Below are positions 8,523 to 16,701 of a stretch of 64,000 nucleotides of DNA, in pieces (position 1 is the first letter of the stretch; every line of letters starts with the position of its first letter). The DNA is from Pseudomonas sp. MUP55 (GTDB lineage Bacteria > Pseudomonadota > Gammaproteobacteria > Pseudomonadales > Pseudomonadaceae): contig NZ_CP138214.1 of the NCBI RefSeq assembly GCF_034043515.1, positions 4,216,001 through 4,280,000 of the forward strand. The letters run 5' to 3'. The translations under genes and the position numbers were made by a program. The notes beneath the pieces are model-generated. The model was not told the DNA's origin. It saw nothing but the letters and a program-made list of their open reading frames with translations, and ran no database searches.

Positions 8523-9473
8523 GTGGACAAGATTTTCCACCAACCACTGGGCGGCAATGAAATGCCGCGTTTCGCCGGCATCGCCACCATGATGCGCCTG
8601 CCCCACCTGCAGTCGGCCAAGGGCCTGGACGCCGCCTTTATCGGCGTGCCCCTGGACATCGGCACCTCGCTGCGCGCCGGCACCCGCTTCGGCCCCCGTG
8701 AAATCCGCGCCGAATCGGTGATGATCCGCCCCTACAACATGGCCACCGGTGCGGCGCCGTTCGATTCGCTGTCGGTTGCCGACATTGGCGACGTGGCGAT
8801 CAACACCTTCAACCTCCTGGACGCCGTGCGCATCATCGAAGAAGCCTACGATGAAATCCTCGAGCACAACGTTATTCCCATGACCCTGGGCGGCGATCAC
8901 ACCATCACCCTGCCGATCCTGCGGGCTATCCATAAAAAACACGGCAAGGTCGGGCTGGTGCACATCGACGCCCACGCCGACGTCAACGATCATATGTTCG
9001 GTGAGAAAATCGCCCACGGCACCACCTTCCGCCGCGCCGTGGAAGAAGGCTTGCTCGATTGCGACCGCGTGGTGCAGATCGGCCTGCGCGCCCAGGGCTA
9101 CACCGCCGAAGACTTCAACTGGAGCCGCAAGCAGGGCTTTCGTGTGGTTCAGGCCGAAGAATGCTGGCATCACTCGCTCGCGCCATTGATGGCCGAAGTG
9201 CGCGAAAAAGTCGGCGGCGGTCCGGTGTACCTGAGCTTCGATATCGACGGCATCGACCCGGCCTGGGCGCCTGGCACCGGCACTCCGGAAATCGGCGGGC
9301 TGACCACCATCCAGGCAATCGAGATCATCCGCGGCTGCCAGGGCCTGGATTTGGTCGGTTGCGACCTGGTGGAAGTGTCACCGCCCTACGACACCACCGG
9401 CAACACCTCGCTGCTGGGCGCCAACCTGCTGTACGAGATGCTCTGCGTACTGCCCGGCGTGGTACATCGCTGA
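8523..9473 (+). CDS. gbuA: Guanidinobutyrase (4-guanidinobutyrate ureohydrolase)
   Basis: A 316-aa Mn-dependent ureohydrolase of the arginase/agmatinase family, converting 4-guanidinobutyrate to GABA and urea in arginine/agmatine breakdown. Metal-ligand motifs are GGDHT (about 123-127), HIDAHADVND (about 147-156) and SFDIDGIDPAWAPGTGTPE. The protein closely matches my recollection of P. aeruginosa GbuA (MDK..HQPLGGNEMPRF, WSRKQGFRVVQAEECW), which separates it from SpeB agmatinase and GpuA guanidinopropionase. The start is GTG with GAGG 7 bases upstream. The next gene overlaps its stop (TGATG), and the two transporters downstream fit uptake of the substrate. Confidence 0.9.
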   Translation: MDKIFHQPLGGNEMPRFAGIATMMRLPHLQSAKGLDAAFIGVPLDIGTSLRAGTRFGPREIRAESVMIRPYNMATGAAPFDSLSVADIGDVAINTFNLLDAVRIIEEAYDEILEHNVIPMTLGGDHTITLPILRAIHKKHGKVGLVHIDAHADVNDHMFGEKIAHGTTFRRAVEEGLLDCDRVVQIGLRAQGYTAEDFNWSRKQGFRVVQAEECWHHSLAPLMAEVREKVGGGPVYLSFDIDGIDPAWAPGTGTPEIGGLTTIQAIEIIRGCQGLDLVGCDLVEVSPPYDTTGNTSLLGANLLYEMLCVLPGVVHR

Positions 9474-9895
9474 TGAGCGTGCCAGCGGTGCTCAAGGCTG
9501 CGGCGGCGCTGGTCCGGGCCTTCGCTGGCAACGACCGCGCCGCTTACTTCGGCGCGTTCACCTGCGATGCGACTTTCGTGTTCCACACCCTGCCCCAGCC
9601 GCTGCTCAGCCGCGATGCCTACCAGGCGTTGTGGGACAGCTGGCGCCGGGACGAGGGGTTCGAGGTGCTGTCGTGCACCTCGAGCAACGCCTTTGTCAGC
9701 CTGCAGGGTGACGTGGCGATTTTCATGCATGACGTGGCCACCGAGCTGCGCATGAACGGGGAGCATTACTTCAGCCAGGAACGCGAGACCATCGTCTTCA
9801 CACGACAAGGGTCGCGCACAGAACAACAACAAGGCCTGTGGCTGGCCTGTCACGAACATTTGTCCGCTATGCCGGAAGGGCTGCCGCCCCCTTAG
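9473..9895 (+). CDS. NTF2-like (SnoaL/DUF4440-type) small protein
   Basis: A 140-aa soluble protein predicted to adopt the NTF2-like cone fold: N-terminal helix (LKAAAALVRAFAGNDRAAYF), CDATFVFHTLPQPLLSRDAY, then strands DVAIFMHDVATELRMNGEH and QERETIVFTRQG. Such proteins are small enzymes or binding accessories; no catalytic residues can be assigned. The ATG overlaps the gbuA stop, indicating translational coupling, and the same gene sits between gbuA and a permease in P. aeruginosa (PA1420). A role in guanidinobutyrate use is an inference from context. Confidence 0.75.
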   Translation: MSVPAVLKAAAALVRAFAGNDRAAYFGAFTCDATFVFHTLPQPLLSRDAYQALWDSWRRDEGFEVLSCTSSNAFVSLQGDVAIFMHDVATELRMNGEHYFSQERETIVFTRQGSRTEQQQGLWLACHEHLSAMPEGLPPP

Positions 9896-9916
9896 CCAAT
9901 GTGATCGGAGCTGATC

Positions 9917-11488
9917 ATGAATAATAAAAACAACCAAAACAGTATTCGCACCATAGAAACCAACGGGGTCGAACAGATCCCCGACCACGAACGCACCGCC
10001 GCGCCCAAGGACCTGTTCCGGCTGATCTTCGGCGGTGCCAATACCTTTGCCACTGCGGTGCTGGGCGCGTTTCCGGTGCTGTTCGGGCTGTCGTTCCAGG
10101 CCGGGGTCTGGGCGATTGTGCTGGGCGTGCTGGTGGGCGCGGTGATCCTGGCGCCCATGGGCCTGTTCGGACCGATCAACGGTACCAACAACGCCGTGTC
10201 TTCCGGCGCGCACTTCGGCGTGCATGGGCGGATTGTCGGCTCGTTTCTGTCGTTATTGACGGCAATTGCCTTCTTCTCACTGTCGGTGTGGAGTTCAGGC
10301 GATGCGCTGGTGGGCGGTGCGAAACGTCTGATCGGCTTGCCGGAATCCGACCTGACCCTGGGCCTGGCCTACGGCGTCTTCGCCCTGCTGGTGCTGACGG
10401 TATGCATCTACGGTTTTCGCTTCATGCTGTGGGTCAACCGGATTGCGGTGTGGGCCGCGAGCCTGTTGTTCCTGCTGGGGATCTTCGCCTTTGCGCCAGC
10501 CTTCGACAGCCACTTCTCCGGCAGCGTCGCCCTCGGCCAGAGCGGTTTCTGGGCGGCCTTTATCGGCGCTGCGCTGGTAGCGATGAGCAACCCGATTTCC
10601 TTCGGCGCGTTCCTCGGCGACTGGTCACGCTACATCCCGCGACATACCCCAAAGCATCGGATCATGCTGGCGGTGATCCTGGCCCAGCTCGCCACCCTGA
10701 TTCCCTTTCTGTTCGGCCTGGCTACCGCGACCATCGTGGCCGTCAAGGCACCGGACTACATTGCCAGCAACAACTATGTGGGTGGCTTGCTGGCGGTGGC
10801 GCCGAGCTGGTTCTTCCTGCCGGTGTGCCTGATTGCGGTGATCGGCGGCATGTCCACCGGCACCACCTCGCTGTATGGCACCGGGCTGGACATGTCCAGC
10901 GTGTTTCCGCGCCTGCTGTCGCGGGTCAAGGCCACACTGCTGATCGGGGTAATGTCGATTGCCTTCATCTTTATCGGACGTTTCGCCGCCAATCTGGTGC
11001 AGAGCGTGTCGACCTTTGCCGTACTGATCATTACCTGCACCACGCCATGGATGGTGATGATGATCATCGGCCTGATCGTACGTAGAGGTTTTTATTGCCC
11101 GGATGACCTGCAGGTGTTCACCCGAGGCGAAACCGGCGGCCGCTACTGGTTCAGCCATGGCTGGAACTGGCGCGGGCTGGGGGCCTGGATCCCGAGCGCA
11201 CTGGTGGGCCTGTGCTTCGTCAACTTGCCGGGGCAGTTCGTCGGGCCATTGGGCAACCTGGCCGAGGGCATCGACATCAGCTTGCCGGTGACGCTGGGCC
11301 TGGCCTCGGTGGCGTACCTGAGCCTGCTGCGGCTGTTTCCGGAACCGGCCGCCGTCTATGGCCCGACGTTTGTGGCGAGGGAGCTCGCTCCCGCTGGACT
11401 GCGAAGCGGTCCTGAAAAAGCCGACTCCAGCTTCGCTGTCGAACGGGAGCAAGCGCCCTCGCCACAGCAAGCGCCTTCTGCACAATAA
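9917..11488 (+). CDS. NCS1/cytosine-permease-family transporter of the gbu locus
   Basis: A 523-aa inner-membrane protein with about 12 hydrophobic segments. The N-terminal signature LIFGGANTFATAVLGAFPVL and the later SNPISFGAFLGDWSRYIP place it with purine-cytosine (CodB-like, NCS1) permeases. As second transporter-type gene after gbuA it is the likely counterpart of PA1419, and may import a guanidino compound or related amine; the substrate is unproven. The last about 40 codons are made of a REP pair (11371-11466), so the cytoplasmic tail after [10 protein letters not shown] is probably a recent addition. A symporter gene follows 23 bp downstream. Confidence 0.8.
   Translation: MNNKNNQNSIRTIETNGVEQIPDHERTAAPKDLFRLIFGGANTFATAVLGAFPVLFGLSFQAGVWAIVLGVLVGAVILAPMGLFGPINGTNNAVSSGAHFGVHGRIVGSFLSLLTAIAFFSLSVWSSGDALVGGAKRLIGLPESDLTLGLAYGVFALLVLTVCIYGFRFMLWVNRIAVWAASLLFLLGIFAFAPAFDSHFSGSVALGQSGFWAAFIGAALVAMSNPISFGAFLGDWSRYIPRHTPKHRIMLAVILAQLATLIPFLFGLATATIVAVKAPDYIASNNYVGGLLAVAPSWFFLPVCLIAVIGGMSTGTTSLYGTGLDMSSVFPRLLSRVKATLLIGVMSIAFIFIGRFAANLVQSVSTFAVLIITCTTPWMVMMIIGLIVRRGFYCPDDLQVFTRGETGGRYWFSHGWNWRGLGAWIPSALVGLCFVNLPGQFVGPLGNLAEGIDISLPVTLGLASVAYLSLLRLFPEPAAVYGPTFVARELAPAGLRSGPEKADSSFAVEREQAPSPQQAPSAQ
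11371..11466. repeat. REPIN inside the 3' end of the permease gene
   Basis: TGTGGCGAGGGAGC at the left faces GCGCCCTCGCCACA at the right, with GCTCCCGCTGGA / CGAACGGGAGCAAG arms inside. This is the same GTGGCGAGGGAGCTTGCTCCCG family as 33452-33545 and 54110-54201. Unusually, it is read through in frame and encodes most of the permease C-terminus. Confidence 0.85.
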
Positions 11489-11511
11489 AAAATAATCGGA
11501 GACTCGCCGTC

Positions 11512-12894
11512 ATGGCTTTGGATTTATTCGTCGTACTCATCTACGCCGCCGGCATGCTTGTGCTTGGCTACTACGGCATGCGCCGTGCCAAGACCCATGA
11601 AGACTACCTGGTGGCGGGACGTAACCTGGGGCCCACGCTGTACATGGGCACCATGGCCGCTACCGTATTGGGCGGCGCCTCCACGGTCGGCACCGTGCGC
11701 CTGGGTTATGTGCACGGCATTTCCGGTTTCTGGCTGTGTGCTGCGCTGGGTGCGGGGATCATCGCGCTCAACCTGTTCCTGGCCAGGCCGCTGTTGAAAC
11801 TGAAAATCTTCACAGTCACCCAGGTCCTGGAAAAACGCTATAACTCCACGGCCCGCCAGGCCAGCGCGGTGATCATGCTGGCCTACGCGCTGATGATCAC
11901 GGTGACCTCGATCCTGGCCATCGGCACCGTATTGCAAGTGCTGTTCGGCCTGCCGTTCTGGGTCTCGGTGCTGCTGGGCGGTGGCGTGGTCGTGGTGTAT
12001 TCGACCATCGGCGGCATGTGGTCGCTGACCCTGACCGATATCGTGCAGTTCGTGATCAAGACCGTCGGGCTGATGTTCATCCTGCTGCCGATCTGCCTGT
12101 ACCGCGTCGGTGGCTGGGATGAACTGGTGGCCAAGCTGCCGGTCTCGAGTTTCAGCTTTACCGCGATCGGCTGGGACACGATCATCACCTACTTCATGAT
12201 CTACTTTTTCGGCATCCTGATCGGCCAGGACATCTGGCAGCGCGTATTCACCGCCCGTGACGAAAAAGTCGCCAAATACGCAGGCACCTTCGCCGGTTTC
12301 TATTGCATTCTTTACGGCCTGGCCTGCGCGTTGATCGGCATGGCAGCGCACGTGCTGCTTCCGGACCTGGACAACGTCAACAACGCGTTCGCGGCCATCG
12401 TCAAAGCGTCGCTGCCCGACGGTATTCGCGGCCTGGTGATCGCCGCGGCCCTGGCGGCGATGATGTCAACCGCCAGCGCCGGCTTGCTCGCCGCCTCCAC
12501 CGTGCTGACCGAAGACCTGCTGCCACGCTTGCGCGGTGGCAAGCAGTCGAGCCTGGGCATCAATCGCTTGTTTACCCTGCTGACCGGTGTGGCGGTGCTG
12601 GGTATCGCACTGGTGGTGAACGACGTGATCAGCGCCTTGACCCTGGCCTACAACCTGTTGGTAGGCGGCATGCTGGTGCCGCTGATCGGCGCGATTTTCT
12701 GGAAGCGTGCGACTACCGCCGGCGCAATTACCTCCATGACCCTGGGCTTCGTCACCGCGCTGGTCTTCATGTTCAAGGATGGGCTGGATGCGAACACCCC
12801 GATCTATTACAGCCTTGCGGTGGCTTTGGTGAGTTTTGTAATGGTGAGCCTGTTGTCGCCTAAACCGCGGGCTTTGGCGGCTGGGGCGGCATGA
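11512..12894 (+). CDS. Sodium:solute symporter (SSS family) of the gbu locus
   Basis: A 460-aa inner-membrane symporter with about 13 predicted membrane spans. SSS features are HEDYLVAGRNLGP and MGTMAATVLGGASTVG early, and AAALAAMMSTASAGLLAAST in the region that normally carries the sodium-binding Ser/Thr residues. It lies 23 bp after the NCS1-type permease and matches the position of PA1418 in the P. aeruginosa gbu cluster. It is probably an importer of a guanidino acid or a related small solute; this is inference. A terminator follows 35 bp after the stop. Confidence 0.85.
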   Translation: MALDLFVVLIYAAGMLVLGYYGMRRAKTHEDYLVAGRNLGPTLYMGTMAATVLGGASTVGTVRLGYVHGISGFWLCAALGAGIIALNLFLARPLLKLKIFTVTQVLEKRYNSTARQASAVIMLAYALMITVTSILAIGTVLQVLFGLPFWVSVLLGGGVVVVYSTIGGMWSLTLTDIVQFVIKTVGLMFILLPICLYRVGGWDELVAKLPVSSFSFTAIGWDTIITYFMIYFFGILIGQDIWQRVFTARDEKVAKYAGTFAGFYCILYGLACALIGMAAHVLLPDLDNVNNAFAAIVKASLPDGIRGLVIAAALAAMMSTASAGLLAASTVLTEDLLPRLRGGKQSSLGINRLFTLLTGVAVLGIALVVNDVISALTLAYNLLVGGMLVPLIGAIFWKRATTAGAITSMTLGFVTALVFMFKDGLDANTPIYYSLAVALVSFVMVSLLSPKPRALAAGAA

Positions 12895-12929
12895 AACGGA
12901 CCAGGCTTTAGGCAGGACGGTTTCTTCAG

Positions 12930-12962
12930 CGGGTGCGACGTCGGATGTGGCACCCGTTTTTT
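12930..12962 (+). terminator. Intrinsic terminator after the symporter gene
   Basis: CGGGTGC and GCACCCG form a 7-bp stem around a 13-base loop and are followed by six T residues on the + strand. The opposite strand lacks a T run, so it mainly ends the gbu operon. Confidence 0.8.
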
Positions 12963-12966
12963 ATTC

Positions 12967-15045
12967 TCAACAGTGATGCGCTCTGGCCTGAATGGTTTCC
13001 TGAACCAGAGAAGCCCACACCAACCCTTGTGTGGTGCCCCCGGCATACGTTCCCCCGGCCGCAATCTGATGGCAGGCGGACCAATACACGATGGAAAGTC
13101 CATCCGAGGTACCCGGCCTGGCACATTCGATTATGTGCAGTTCTGCTTTTTCAACCGCACTGCGGTACGACTGCGGAAAGTGCCGCGAAACAGCGGCAAG
13201 GCAGGCAGCCAAAACCTGCTCCTTGTACTCAGGCGTCGATCCACTCGGCACCTGCCCACCCGAGACGAGAATGTAATCCCCATCCCGGCGGCAATTCATG
13301 ACCCCGACGGGCAGATCGTACTGAAGCTTGAGTCCGCGCATCTGCGCACCTTCATCACCCACTGCGCACAGTTTGAAGAACCAGCCCATGACCGCGATGA
13401 CGTTGGCCTCCTCTACGCCCATGGCAGTGACAACGAAGTGATCTTTGCTCAACTCGGCAATTTGGTCCGGACTCAGATGCTGGGGCAGAAACTGCACCCC
13501 CGAACGCTGCAAAAGCCTCTCTAACTCAAGCATCAGATCGTTGAACGCTACCTCGTAGCCCGATACTTCAATCGCCCGACCTACACCGGGTATTCCATAC
13601 CTTGCCTGGAACTGCAGCGGGCTGATCTGCGTGACAACACCGCCCGGTTTGCCGCTCGGCCAAGGCCGGTTTTCGATATCGCATTGCTCACCGATCGCCG
13701 CTTCCACGCCGCTTGCCTGCGCCATATAGGCGCGAACAACTGGCGAGCACGCAAATCGCGCCAGTGAGGTGTTATCGGCCAGAAGTTTCTCAAACAGCTC
13801 GATGCCTGCTCGATTGCACTCGACGGCGAACGACTGATTCGCGCGTAACAGGTAGGGGTTATGCAGCGGCTTTGCCGTCGTCTCCGTCGCCGACAGATGG
13901 CGCATGTTCACTTGCTTGTGACTGGCGCCGTCGCTCTGCCGATTTCGACCATATACATCGACCTGATAATTCGCCAGGCGACACATTACGGCTTGTAACA
14001 GACCATTGATTCCCCTTCCGATGATCGACACACGCGGCGCGTGGGTATCTATCGGTTGAGGGGGGATCGTCAGTGACTGTGCAAGTTTTCGCCTGACGAG
14101 GCCGTGCAAAGCCGTCAAGCTCAGTTGAATTGAGACGGCGTAATCCAGGTCGCATTGGCACGCCTCGATAGTTGCCGCTTGCGCCGTCAGCATCGCCGGC
14201 TTGCGCCATGTGGAGACGCTACAGCCGAGCTTCTGTGTGCGCATTCGAAACGCGTCCAGTGTTGCCGGCCCGTAGTCCAATATGAGCTGGATGTTTTCGG
14301 CAGTTGCCAGGCATTGCAAAGCGTCATCGCTGAAGACGTCCGGTTTGGCGACGCAGACCAGGCGGGCCTGCCTCTGCATGCATTGAATAAGGGCTCGATC
14401 AATGCAATGCACCGAGTCATCCGTCAGCGACAGACATACGGCGACTGCGCTCGCATCCCTCATCGCCTCGAACCCATCCACCACAAATGAAACCCTGCTT
14501 TCCTGAAACGCGCGCCTGTCGGGCACCTGGTGAGATCGGCACAACACCTTGATTCGCACATCCGGATCTCGATCAAGCAGTAATCTGACCAGTTCACCGC
14601 CGACATTCCCGTATCCCAATACACGGATATCACGCGGTATCGAGCCATCGACCAGTGTCAGCCAGCGCAGGATATAAGCTGCGACATGGGGCGCATTGAC
14701 CCCAGGCGTGTTGACCACTTGAATCGCGCTGGATGCGCACAGGTCCAGTCGAACCTTATCCAGACTGGTACCTCTGCGGATCAGCTGAAGGCTTCCAAAT
14801 GGATGAGCTATGCGCCATCGCTCTATGACGTCTGCATCGATGGCTTGGTCCCCGACAACGATGGCGCACGGACGCAGGAGACCGATCTGTGTGAGCAGCG
14901 TCTGTTTGGTCAAGGTTGGCGAGAGAAACACGACATTGCTGGGAGCGCTAGCCTTCCAGCCTCTGGACACCGGAGCTATATGCAAGATGCTTTCGGTTGT
15001 AGCGATCAAGGAAGCGGCGACTGGCGCAACGGGATAGTTCGTCAT
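12967..15045 (-). CDS. Two-domain fusion: 2-hydroxyacid-dehydrogenase-like NAD-binding half plus DadA-like FAD oxidoreductase half
   Basis: A 692-aa soluble protein; no family known to me has this layout. Residues about 110-300 resemble D-2-hydroxyacid dehydrogenases: NTPGVNAPHVAAYILRW, then the dinucleotide fold RVLGYGNVGGELV (144-153), then CLSLTDDSVHCID. The catalytic Arg of that family (NxxRG) is replaced, since the region reads VCVAKPD, so classic dehydrogenase chemistry is doubtful. From about 338 a second Rossmann motif, RVSIIGRGINGLLQAV, opens a D-amino-acid-oxidase-type flavoprotein ending YAGGTTQGLVW. The start is the ATG with GGAG 8 bases upstream. GC looks lower than in neighbours. 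No operon partner is seen; its substrate is unknown. Confidence 0.75.
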   Translation of the reverse strand: MTNYPVAPVAASLIATTESILHIAPVSRGWKASAPSNVVFLSPTLTKQTLLTQIGLLRPCAIVVGDQAIDADVIERWRIAHPFGSLQLIRRGTSLDKVRLDLCASSAIQVVNTPGVNAPHVAAYILRWLTLVDGSIPRDIRVLGYGNVGGELVRLLLDRDPDVRIKVLCRSHQVPDRRAFQESRVSFVVDGFEAMRDASAVAVCLSLTDDSVHCIDRALIQCMQRQARLVCVAKPDVFSDDALQCLATAENIQLILDYGPATLDAFRMRTQKLGCSVSTWRKPAMLTAQAATIEACQCDLDYAVSIQLSLTALHGLVRRKLAQSLTIPPQPIDTHAPRVSIIGRGINGLLQAVMCRLANYQVDVYGRNRQSDGASHKQVNMRHLSATETTAKPLHNPYLLRANQSFAVECNRAGIELFEKLLADNTSLARFACSPVVRAYMAQASGVEAAIGEQCDIENRPWPSGKPGGVVTQISPLQFQARYGIPGVGRAIEVSGYEVAFNDLMLELERLLQRSGVQFLPQHLSPDQIAELSKDHFVVTAMGVEEANVIAVMGWFFKLCAVGDEGAQMRGLKLQYDLPVGVMNCRRDGDYILVSGGQVPSGSTPEYKEQVLAACLAAVSRHFPQSYRSAVEKAELHIIECARPGTSDGLSIVYWSACHQIAAGGTYAGGTTQGLVWASLVQETIQARAHHC

Positions 15046-15326
15046 GGCGTTGTCTCCAATAACTCTGACTCGCTGATGCCCCAAGAGGCGATTCATAAAG
15101 TTTGGAGTTACGGGAGCAGCCCTTCTTCTATTCCGATAAGGGTCTGTAGGGCAGCGGCCAATAGGCTGCGACAAACCAGGAAGAGCCCCGTAACGGAACT
15201 CAACCTACGCTCATCTCGAAAACTGAATAAGCCAGCCGATTCTGACAAGCACGTAGTCCAGCTCCGACGCTTGAAAGGGAAGATAACGAGGGTTCATAAC
15301 CCGCCCTTCATGCCTGACACAAACAA
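15046..15326. other. Leader/intergenic region upstream of the fusion gene
   Basis: Together with the REPIN at 15327-15417 this forms a 393-bp gap without a credible gene. Base composition is more AT-rich than the surrounding sequence. I see no clear operator palindrome or neighbouring regulator. Open frames on the + strand here run antisense to the fusion gene and lack a ribosome site. Confidence 0.5.
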
Positions 15327-15417
15327 ACGTGGGAGCGGCCTTGCTCGCGAATGCAGTGAAACAGTCAACGGTCTATCGACTGATTTACCGCATTCGCGAG
15401 CAAGCCCGCTCCCACGT
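15327..15417. repeat. REPIN, 91-bp inverted repeat
   Basis: ACGTGGGAGCGGCCTTGCTC at the left pairs with its near-complement ending GAGCAAGCCCGCTCCCACGT at the right. The outer arms are about 27 bp and near-perfect. It belongs to the GTGGGAGC..GCTTGCTCGCGAATGC class of dispersed Pseudomonas repeats. Confidence 0.9.
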
Positions 15418-15438
15418 GAATCCTGGGTTGGCTTGGGC

Positions 15439-15561
15439 TCAGCGCCGACGAGGGCGACGTTGCTCGTCATCGGTACGGATCGGTACCGGCTGCAGCGGAG
15501 GCTCGATCAAGCCCAGCGCAACGCCAAGGTCATGGAGCCAGGTTTGGATTTTCTCTTTCAT
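15439..15561 (-). CDS. Small conserved-looking protein, 40 aa
   Basis: A 40-aa basic/amphipathic peptide beginning MKEKIQTWLHDLGVALGLIE and ending in RRPRRR. The ATG is preceded by AGGGGGC at 7 bases, a convincing ribosome site. I believe short proteins of this type (LGVALGLxEPPLQPVP) occur widely in Pseudomonas. By order next to a LysR gene and the gbu cluster it may correspond to the PA1414 locus of P. aeruginosa, described as producing the anaerobically induced sRNA SicX; that link is from memory and unproven. No ANR box was found upstream here. It may therefore be a peptide, an sRNA gene, or both. Confidence 0.6.
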   Translation of the reverse strand: MKEKIQTWLHDLGVALGLIEPPLQPVPIRTDDEQRRPRRR

Positions 15562-15704
15562 GATGTGCCCCCTTTGAGGGTAATGCTGGCAGGCGCCTGT
15601 TCTATCGCCCTTTCCTACACTGATAGTAGCCCTAAGTCCTACGTATTGCTTGCGCGAAACCACAACGAACTATTACTGAATGGATCTGAATCCTGACGGA
15701 TCGT

Positions 15705-16598
15705 TCAAGCAATCTCGCGCGTGTCCTTCAAGCATTCTGCTCCGCTTGCCTGCTGCAGCTCGATCCATGCGTTGAGGTTAGCGCCGAGCATACCCTTTCG
15801 CCACATCAACCAGGTGGTGGCAGTGGCAAAAGGCCCAGTCAACGGATGAACGGACACACTGTCCTTGCCTGGCAGGCTGTCGAGCATGGATTCAGACATC
15901 AACGCCACGCCGGAACCGGCAATCACGCACGCGAGCATGCCTTGGTAGGATTCGATCTCGATAGCGCGGCCCATGGCCACGCGCTCGTGGGAAAACCAGG
16001 TTTCCAGGCGCGTGCGATAGGCGCAACTGCGGCGGAAGGTGAAGACCGAGCGGCCGGCCACGTCTTGCGGGCCGCGGACGGGCGGGTGGTCGGCCTCGCA
16101 AATGATCACCAGGCGCTCTTCGCACAGCGCGATACCGTCCAGCGTGGCAAGAGTCAGCGGGCCATCCACCAGCGCCGCATCCAGCCGTCCGGTAATCAAC
16201 CCTTCCAGCAGTTCGCCGCTGGGCGCCGATTGCACCTGCAGGTTCACCCTCGGGTAGGCCTTGTGATAACGCGCCAGCAGTGTCGGCAAGTGAATCGCTG
16301 CCGTGCTGTACATGCTGCCGAGCACAAAATCACCGGCCGGTTGCCCGCCCTGCACGGCGCCGTGTGCTTCGTCGTGCAGCGCCAGTAGGCGAGTGCTGTA
16401 GTCCAACAGCACTTTACCGGCGGGAGAAAGCTGCAACCGCTGGCGTTCACGCACAAACAGCTCAACGCCGAGTTGTTCTTCCATTTGCTTGAGCCGGGTC
16501 GACAGGTTCGACGGCACACGGTGCAAGCGCTCGGCGGCGCGGGTGATGGAGCCCTCCTCGGCCACCGCCTGGAAGATGCGCAGTTGACTGAATTCCAC
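15705..16598 (-). CDS. LysR-family transcriptional regulator (PtrR-like)
   Basis: A 297-aa LysR regulator with N-terminal helix-turn-helix (FSQLRIFQAVAEEGSITRAA, then NLSTRLKQMEEQLGVELFVR) and a C-terminal substrate-binding domain. The start taken is GTG, with GGAG six bases upstream; a TTG four codons earlier is the alternative. The sequence resembles regulators annotated as PtrR (putrescine use), but the target here is more likely the divergent MFS transporter gene 103 bp away. The shared AT-rich gap (16599-16701) would hold their operators. Confidence 0.85.
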   Translation of the reverse strand: MEFSQLRIFQAVAEEGSITRAAERLHRVPSNLSTRLKQMEEQLGVELFVRERQRLQLSPAGKVLLDYSTRLLALHDEAHGAVQGGQPAGDFVLGSMYSTAAIHLPTLLARYHKAYPRVNLQVQSAPSGELLEGLITGRLDAALVDGPLTLATLDGIALCEERLVIICEADHPPVRGPQDVAGRSVFTFRRSCAYRTRLETWFSHERVAMGRAIEIESYQGMLACVIAGSGVALMSESMLDSLPGKDSVSVHPLTGPFATATTWLMWRKGMLGANLNAWIELQQASGAECLKDTREIA

Positions 16599-16701
16599 AC
16601 CTTTCTCCAAAACTGAACAAGTTACTCACTATTATTCATTTTTACAGAAAGTCAATCCGCTTTAGCCTGACGGTCTTCGCTTTGTTGCAGGACACTTGAA
16701 C

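Noticed and set aside
14686..15696. A 336-codon + strand frame over the fusion gene start and the gap
   Set aside because: It is antisense to coding sequence, runs through a REPIN and lacks a ribosome site or any family match.
15561..15704. ANR box upstream of the 40-aa ORF, expected if it is a SicX-like locus
   Set aside because: No TTGAT-N4-(A/G)TCAA or one-mismatch form was found on either strand in this gap.
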